This document shows positions 43,355 to 47,959 of a stretch of DNA of 47,959 nucleotides, piece after piece. Position 1 is the first letter of the stretch. Each line of letters opens with the position of its first letter. Both the position numbers and the translations under genes were made by a program. Under the pieces are notes generated by a model. The model did no database searches, was not told the origin of the DNA, and worked only from the letters and a program-made list of their open reading frames with translations. The DNA is taken from NCBI GenBank assembly GCA_021163775.1, contig JAGGTI010000066.1, positions 1 through 47,959 on the forward strand, written 5' to 3'. This DNA comes from Candidatus Zixiibacteriota bacterium. GTDB lineage: Bacteria; Zixibacteria; MSB-5A5; GN15; FEB-12.

Positions 43355-44281
43355 CTAGAATATCCGTGCGGTTAGTATCGGTTCGGTGCTCATCTTCTTA
43401 CCCCGCCAGTGACTACCAAGGAACAAGTTTACCCAACCAGGATCGCTCGTCTCATAGAAATACGGATACTCTTTCATGTCTTTATGGAACTCGCCCCGCT
43501 CGGTGCGGAAATTCACATAACTTCGTGCACCATACGAACGACCATGTTTGGGGCCAACCAATGTCGTCATATACTGGCCAAGCGTGCGATCAAACGTGAT
43601 TATCATAGAAAGCGTGTCACCGATATCACCAAAGCCATCAAGCATAAATGTGGGGGGGAGATCACAGCAATTTAGTTGTGTCGCGATTTGCTCAAACCTG
43701 AATACCAGGTCAAGCCGACCAGTGTTGGATTGGGTGCGTCCGATATCAATATTGCGACCCAGGTTGTCGCTACAATGAACGGCGAATATCCCCAGAATAC
43801 CTTCACCCCAGACCCTGTCGCCGGGGAGAGTATCGACCACGAACCGTAAAGCCAGCGCGGTTCGGTGAGCATTGAGTTTAAGTCGGATCGAATTTCCTAC
43901 CGGCCAGCCTTCGGAACGACGCGGCAGGGTAACATAGAGTTGGTCGCCCAAACCCAGGTTAGAGAACATAATAATCTTGGTGACATCCTTCAGAGCATTT
44001 TCGAGCCGATCCACCTGCTTGTAAGCCCAGCTAAAGATTTCCTGGCGCTTCAGGAGCAAATTGGCCGCTTTCTCAGAGCTTGGGGTCACGATAAATTGCT
44101 CGTGCGAACCAGCGGGCACATTTATGTCAGTTATAGCCACACTGTCAGCAGTGGCGATTGGTTCCTTCGTTACAGTTGCGGGAGTGTCATCTTCATTGTT
44201 TGAGCAACCCGGCCCGGTCAGTATAAGGGTCAGCGCTGTTAGCAGGATCATTCCCGTGGGTATCATACTTCGTTTGAGCAT
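43355..44281 (-). CDS. putative lipoprotein of unknown function
   Basis: Start 44281 has GGAG (plus-strand CTCC at 44287-44290) and gives MLKRSMIPTGMILLTALTLILTG followed by GPGCSNN, a lipoprotein-like signal with a non-standard lipobox. The 308-residue protein is mostly beta (VTLPRRSEGWPVGNSIRLKL, LGSHWRGKKMSTEP), with a helical segment around residue 70 (LLLKRQEIFSWAYKQVDRLE). No family was recognised. A G7 run (plus strand 43652-43658) is a possible slippage site. Confidence 0.72.
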   Translation of the reverse strand: MLKRSMIPTGMILLTALTLILTGPGCSNNEDDTPATVTKEPIATADSVAITDINVPAGSHEQFIVTPSSEKAANLLLKRQEIFSWAYKQVDRLENALKDVTKIIMFSNLGLGDQLYVTLPRRSEGWPVGNSIRLKLNAHRTALALRFVVDTLPGDRVWGEGILGIFAVHCSDNLGRNIDIGRTQSNTGRLDLVFRFEQIATQLNCCDLPPTFMLDGFGDIGDTLSMIITFDRTLGQYMTTLVGPKHGRSYGARSYVNFRTERGEFHKDMKEYPYFYETSDPGWVNLFLGSHWRGKKMSTEPILTARIF

Positions 44282-44523
44282 CGTATCTCCAGACACAAAA
44301 TAATCTCATTTTTATTCGCCGTTGACCGCTGAGCTTTATACCACCATGGCCGTGCCGGTAAAACGACCGGTTCTTAAGTCATCTAACGCTTAGTTAGCTT
44401 TGTCAAATAGTAGTTGGACGATAGCTTGCGACAACTACCGGAACCAAAGATAGTTGGGGCAATAAGTCTGGTTGACTGATGATAAAAGAGCGCATAACTT
44501 TAGTTTACAAAAAGGTGTATCGT

Positions 44524-44685
44524 ATGAACAGATTTCTAATGGCCGGAAGTGTCAGTATGGGATCGTGGGGTGGCTGGTGGTTAGGTTCCCAGGTGAATAT
44601 CTGGCTGGCGCTGGTATTGGGTGCGGTTGGTGGCGGGTTGGGATTATATCTTTATCGTCGTTATTTAAGCGAGATGCTGGAATGA
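44524..44685 (+). CDS. small inner-membrane protein
   Basis: The 53-residue protein starts at 44524 with AAAGGTG six bases upstream; the ORF track start at 44479 lacks this. Two hydrophobic segments (GSVSMGSWGGWWLGS and IWLALVLGAVGGGLGLYLY) end in RRYLSEMLE. No family is assigned. Its stop overlaps the next start as ATGA (44682-44685), so it is translationally coupled to the methyltransferase lipoprotein. Confidence 0.72.
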   Translation: MNRFLMAGSVSMGSWGGWWLGSQVNIWLALVLGAVGGGLGLYLYRRYLSEMLE

Positions 44686-45422
44686 TTAAAGGGGTAAAAA
44701 TAAACCGGCTGATGAGCGGTTTGTTGCTGTTGCCGATGCTATTCATACTATTTGCCGCTGGTTGTTCAGCCGCTTCTGACGACACCACCTACACCAGCGC
44801 GCGACATCTGATGGTCGAGCGCCAAATCGAAGCGCGTGGAATTGAAGACGTGCGTTTGCTTGACGCTATGCGCCGGGTTGAAAGGCATCTGTTTGTGCCG
44901 ATGCCGTACACGCCCTATGCCTACACCGATGGTCCCCTGCCGATCGGCGAGGATCAGACAATTTCACAACCGTACATCGTGGCCGTCATGACCGAACTGC
45001 TTGAACTGGACGAGGGCGACAGGGTGCTTGAGATTGGCACCGGTTCCGGTTATCAAGCGGCAATATTGGGTGAACTGGCTCTAGAGGTTTACACTATTGA
45101 GATTGTCAAATCATTGGGTCTGAGGTCAGCCGCGCTACTTGATTCACTCGGATACGAGAATATCACGGTTCGAATTGGCGACGGCTACGTTGGATGGCTG
45201 GAGCAGGCACCGTTTGACGCCATAATTCTCACTGCCGCTCCGTCGCAGATTCCCCAGCTGTTACTGGATCAACTGGCCGAAGGCGGTCGATTGGTGGCAC
45301 CGGTCGGCGAGGGTTATCAGATGTTGCAACTGGTTGAAAAACAAGACGGTAAGCTGAAATACCAGGATGTTATCCCGGTTCGTTTTGTTCCTATGACCGG
45401 TGAAGCGCAAAAGCAGGATTAG
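44682..45422 (+). CDS. pcm: protein-L-isoaspartate O-methyltransferase, exported lipoprotein form
   Basis: From 44682 the protein begins with a lipoprotein signal (LLLLPMLFILFAAGCSAAS) whose lipobox is AAGC. The PCMT domain follows: MVERQIEARGIED, HLFVP, DQTISQPYIVAVMTELL, the SAM-binding LEIGTGSGYQAAIL, and DAIILTAAPSQIP. PCMT methylates L-isoaspartyl residues to start repair of aged proteins and is normally cytosolic; here the signal implies attachment on the periplasmic side. How SAM would be supplied there is unexplained. The track start at 44472 merely reads through the upstream gene. It converges on the gene at 45455. Confidence 0.9.
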   Translation: MIKGVKINRLMSGLLLLPMLFILFAAGCSAASDDTTYTSARHLMVERQIEARGIEDVRLLDAMRRVERHLFVPMPYTPYAYTDGPLPIGEDQTISQPYIVAVMTELLELDEGDRVLEIGTGSGYQAAILGELALEVYTIEIVKSLGLRSAALLDSLGYENITVRIGDGYVGWLEQAPFDAIILTAAPSQIPQLLLDQLAEGGRLVAPVGEGYQMLQLVEKQDGKLKYQDVIPVRFVPMTGEAQKQD

Positions 45423-45454
45423 GCATCCCCAGAGCCGTTAGCTAACCCAGTCGG

Positions 45455-46102
45455 TTACTCAATCTCACTACATCTTAGAATTTCTTTTTGATTGGCTTGA
45501 AACCAGGCATTCCATTCACCTAGTAATTCTCGACTCTGGGCAAGGCTGTCGTTGGCTTCACGCTTCACCGGATCCTTTTTGGGGTCAACACCCTTTTTCG
45601 AAGGGGCTATAAATTGCATCAGACCGTAAGTGCCTATGCGGATACCCGGAAGAAACTCTTTGGCCACCCGCGATGGCAATTCTTTATGAATCTTTCTCAG
45701 GACTTCAACGCTGACCATGCTCATTTCCGAACCAGAGGCTTCAAGTAAGGCTCTGATTGTTTCCCAGTCATCATTAATCAGATCGCCCTGAATTTTGGTG
45801 GATATAGCCTGGCTGTATAGGTCTATTGCTTCATGGAATCCTTCGACCTCAACTATCTGTTCATCCGACCAATCCGGTTTAGGATTAAGCAGATCAGGTC
45901 CGAATTTCATTGCCAGAGCCAGTACCAAAACTACCACTGCCGCTGTTGGTAATGCTATGCCCTGTGTGAGAGAGTTGCCAGTTGTCTGTGAATCACTGGA
46001 TTCCTTACTGTTTACCTTGTGTGATTTTGCCCCCATTAGTCGTACGACTGTCACTACTACCAGTACGGCTGCCGCTATCCACAGTGTTATATCCCAGATC
46101 AT
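45455..46102 (-). CDS. membrane protein of unknown function
   Basis: The 215-residue protein has two membrane helices (ITLWIAAAVLVVVTVVRLM and GIALPTAAVVVLVLALAMKFG) separated by a polar loop. A soluble, mostly helical domain of about 140 residues follows (WETIRALLEASGSEMSMVSVEVLRKI). It has two Cys-free helices and ends RCSEIE. No family was recognised, and no close operon partner is evident (102 bases to the next same-strand gene). Confidence 0.72.
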   Translation of the reverse strand: MIWDITLWIAAAVLVVVTVVRLMGAKSHKVNSKESSDSQTTGNSLTQGIALPTAAVVVLVLALAMKFGPDLLNPKPDWSDEQIVEVEGFHEAIDLYSQAISTKIQGDLINDDWETIRALLEASGSEMSMVSVEVLRKIHKELPSRVAKEFLPGIRIGTYGLMQFIAPSKKGVDPKKDPVKREANDSLAQSRELLGEWNAWFQANQKEILRCSEIE

Positions 46103-46204
46103 TCCTTACTCCTTGACTGTCTCAGTGTCAGATTATATTAGGTTTGAACCTTATCAATAAGTATCGGCCACCTTGGATTTCTCGGTAGTGACATTTTTCA
46201 ATGA

Positions 46205-46699
46205 TCACTGCAATCCTATGGCGCAAGCGATTTTCCATGTTCCGATTTCTTGGCTCCAGACCGCCGTATAAGCACCTTGCAAAACCTGTTTGGTGTCATC
46301 AGCAGAACGCCTGAAAACAAACCGTCCGGTTTCATAGGCGATGCTGTCAATCAAACTGATGCTGTGACGATTGATTTCAATTTTGCCGCTACCCATAGTC
46401 ATAAACAGCAGGGTCGCCGAGGCTCTCAGAGTCATTCTCCCTCGCACTACCCTGCCATCGGGGGAAATTACCGCTCCATCTTCTGTAAATATCGATGTCA
46501 GCAAGGTACCATCTTCATCGGCGAGGGCCCTACTGATGACCATTTGAATACTATCGCTGGCGGCAGTAACGTCTTCCAGATCACCGGCCTGTGATAGTCC
46601 GCCAGTTATGATCCCAATTACAAGAGTCAGAAAAAAGTTCAACGATAGAATTTTATGGCTCTCAGGAGATCTCGATTTTGACTTGTTAATTTGTTTCAC
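46205..46699 (-). CDS. exported SnoaL/DUF4440-like protein, copy 2
   Basis: The GTG start overlaps the upstream stop as GTGA (46696-46699). An export helix (ILSLNFFLTLVIGIITGGLSQA) is followed by about 120 residues with a SnoaL/DUF4440 (NTF2-like) pattern: SRALADEDGTLLTSIFTEDGAVISPDGRVVRG, then a C-terminal Trp-rich strand (YTAVWSQEIGTWKIACAIG). Members of this fold include small-molecule isomerases and binding proteins; no catalytic pair is identified. It is coupled to a related upstream gene. Confidence 0.8.
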   Translation of the reverse strand: MKQINKSKSRSPESHKILSLNFFLTLVIGIITGGLSQAGDLEDVTAASDSIQMVISRALADEDGTLLTSIFTEDGAVISPDGRVVRGRMTLRASATLLFMTMGSGKIEINRHSISLIDSIAYETGRFVFRRSADDTKQVLQGAYTAVWSQEIGTWKIACAIGLQ

Positions 46700-47196
46700 A
46701 GTCTCAGTTGCCCTACAAAGATACGTTCCATAGTCCAGGTACTATCAGCCAGCCGCCAATAGATAGTGTAGGCGCCGCTCCAAGCCGTATCCACCTTATC
46801 TTCAATCTGTCGGATCAGCTCAAGGTTTCCCACATCACGCACCACGTCATCGTGCTTGACCACCTGTTCAATTATTATGCGTTTATAGATCATTTTACAA
46901 TTAGCAAACTTCTCAAAAAGAAGCGGGGTGTATTTTGCAACCTTCTCTTGTCCGATGATAAATTTTCCTTCTGGCATCGCTATTTGTATGTCTTTAGGAA
47001 AGATAGACACCAACGAGGTCGAGTCCTGTCCGGCAAGAGATCGGGCAAAAATAGCTAAAGTGGTGTCGCTGATTGTGGTCACGTCTGAGACGTTGTTGGT
47101 CTTAGTTGGCTCATCAGCCAGAGTTAAGCCAGCGGTGATCGCCAGACTCATTGCCATCAGTAGAAGAACACCTTTGGTTCTCAAAGTTTTATTCAT
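46696..47196 (-). CDS. exported SnoaL/DUF4440-like protein, copy 1
   Basis: Start 47196 has GGAGACGG upstream and gives MNKTLRTKGVLLLMAMSLAITAGLTLA, a signal peptide; the longer ORF from 47220 is unnecessary. The body (FARSLAGQDSTSLVSIFPKDIQIAMPEGKFIIG ... YTIYWRLADSTWTMERIFVG) has the same NTF2-like layout as the next gene and is clearly a diverged paralogue. The two are translationally coupled and could form a heterodimer in the periplasm. Confidence 0.8.
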   Translation of the reverse strand: MNKTLRTKGVLLLMAMSLAITAGLTLADEPTKTNNVSDVTTISDTTLAIFARSLAGQDSTSLVSIFPKDIQIAMPEGKFIIGQEKVAKYTPLLFEKFANCKMIYKRIIIEQVVKHDDVVRDVGNLELIRQIEDKVDTAWSGAYTIYWRLADSTWTMERIFVGQLRL

Positions 47197-47311
47197 TTTC
47201 CGTCTCCATAACAAAATCACGCCGTCTCTTTAATACCGGCTCAACATCGGCAGGTCACCGGTATCCTCTCAGATTGATACAATTTAGCTACTTTTAAGTT
47301 CGGCGCAAGTG

Positions 47312-47665
47312 TCAGATGTTGGACTTTCCAGAACCAGGAGTGGATTGAATATCAATCGGTGGCTTGATTCCCGACAGGGCCTTCCTGAGCCGATGGTAGC
47401 GAAGAGACCCCACTGCGAAGGTGGCGACGCCAACTGGGAGAAAAGTCCAGCCGACAATCTCGATTGGCAGTGAATCGAAGAATTGGATAAAACTTACCCC
47501 AGCTACAAAAAGTGTCAACGCCGTTCTGATATAGGCCAGAAAGGTGTTCTGATTGGACAGTTTGGTCCGGTCGGTGGCCAGATAATCCCTGAGTTTCATG
47601 GCGAACCGATCGTCCTGGCCATAGATGTTCTCGTCAAACGTGTGTATACGAAACAATTGATTCAT
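47312..47665 (-). CDS. DUF202-family inner-membrane protein
   Basis: The 117-residue protein contains the DUF202 signature (LATDRTKLSNQNTFLAYIRTALTLFVAG) and two membrane helices, the second in GWTFLPVGVATFAVGSLRYHRL. The function of the family is unknown. AAGAGG precedes the start. The N-terminal 30 residues and the C-terminal tail are polar. The gap to the upstream partial gene is short, but the relationship is unclear. Confidence 0.85.
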   Translation of the reverse strand: MNQLFRIHTFDENIYGQDDRFAMKLRDYLATDRTKLSNQNTFLAYIRTALTLFVAGVSFIQFFDSLPIEIVGWTFLPVGVATFAVGSLRYHRLRKALSGIKPPIDIQSTPGSGKSNI

Positions 47666-47758
47666 CCGTCATACCTCTTTCGATTGCTTTTGCTGGGTGC
47701 GTGAAATAATCGAGCTTAACCTTCGTTAGCCCAATCAGGTAACCAGCCGGGGTCGATA

Positions 47759-47959
47759 TCAAAAATCGTCAGACTCAAAAGATACATCAAAGTGGTAGTC
47801 AACACCAGCCCAATTAGTCCCGTAGGGCAGATGCGCGGTTTTGGGTAATGTCAAGAGAAGTGTGTAAAAAGGTGTATCCATCTTGATTAGGCTACTTTCT
47901 TGTTTAACTGTTTGATGATCTTGATCTTTCCATTTGGTCTCTGCCACTTGCTGTTGAAA
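47759..47959 (-). CDS. partial hypothetical gene, 5-prime end outside the window, probable frameshift near its end
   Basis: The frame is open to the window edge (FQQQVAETKWKDQ upstream of the track start), so the true start lies outside. It reads LPYGTNWAGVDYHFDVSFESDDF and then stops at 47759. Just before the stop is a five-base A run on the plus strand (47761-47765). Removing one base continues the frame as DIDPGWLPDWANEG to a stop at 47716, in keeping with the acidic style of the preceding residues. The segment GATACACCTTTT ... TACACACTTCT is related to the tandem repeat at 16-93. The product is not recognised. Confidence 0.6.
   Translation of the reverse strand, partial: FQQQVAETKWKDQDHQTVKQESSLIKMDTPFYTLLLTLPKTAHLPYGTNWAGVDYHFDVSFESDDF

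Noticed and set aside
43112-43358. 77- and 64-codon plus-strand ORFs between the Nudix-like gene and the lipoprotein
   Set aside because: They read through the GTAGGTCGG repeat units and share no protein features.
1-47959. tRNA, rRNA or cohesin genes
   Set aside because: I looked for tRNA-like cloverleaf arms, rRNA-like conserved blocks and cohesin-like domains and recognised none. A covariance or profile search would be needed to exclude them fully.

Overview
The window reads as a chromosomal segment of a Gram-negative bacterium with an outer membrane. Evidence includes beta-barrel and OmpA-type proteins, many signal peptides and lipoproteins, M15 and L,D-processing style envelope enzymes, and a single gyrA. 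Five large secreted proteins end in the same dockerin-like tail (CCxGRVGDAN ... TIGDVSxLID ... DINQSGG ... LIDYLFITG). From memory this tail fits candidate phyla of the FCB group such as Zixibacteria. That placement is inference; no 16S rRNA or ribosomal protein is present to prove it.

Layout. Bases 1-213 hold a perfect 39-bp tandem duplication and a clear promoter. Bases 214-5313 hold two secreted, tail-tagged proteins (a 14-repeat FG-GAP protein and a papain-family peptidase). A palindromic intergenic repeat cluster follows (5341-5520). Bases 5816-14293 form a two-gene unit: a predicted outer-membrane barrel and a 1977-residue PKD/DUF11/OmpA protein, closed by a strong terminator. Bases 14947-24054 hold two more tail-tagged proteins that share an additional domain. 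They flank an EamA transporter and a truncated POT/MFS transporter remnant.

Bases 24307-34165 look like a signalling and transport block. It contains a MshEN/pseudo-receiver/DUF4388 protein, a convergent OmpR-type response regulator and sensor kinase, and a divergent five-gene operon (PDZ protein, NEW3-like membrane protein, ABC ATPase, two paralogous ABC-2 permeases). Between the kinase and the operon lie four TAAC half-sites at exact 10-bp spacing. They abut a -10 box, which makes autoregulation and control of the ABC operon a specific, testable idea.

Bases 34496-47959 are mixed. They hold a thrombospondin-type-3 protein with a shortened tail, an orphan, an M15 peptidase, and gyrA with natural substitutions at the two main quinolone positions. 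They also hold a YfiM-like protein, an IS200/IS605-like or omega-RNA-like relic, a second EamA transporter overlapping a possible Nudix-like gene, and a lipoprotein. The last part has an exported lipoprotein form of protein-isoaspartate methyltransferase, two translationally coupled SnoaL/DUF4440-like proteins, a DUF202 protein, and a partial gene at the right edge with a likely homopolymer frameshift. Copies of one intergenic palindrome family (GTAGGTCGG ends) recur at about 5.3, 37.3 and 43.1 kb.

No rRNA, tRNA or CRISPR array was recognised. The strongest candidates for something new are the tail-tagged secretome, the barrel plus PKD/OmpA pair, the TCS-linked PDZ/NEW3/ABC operon, and the exported methyltransferase.
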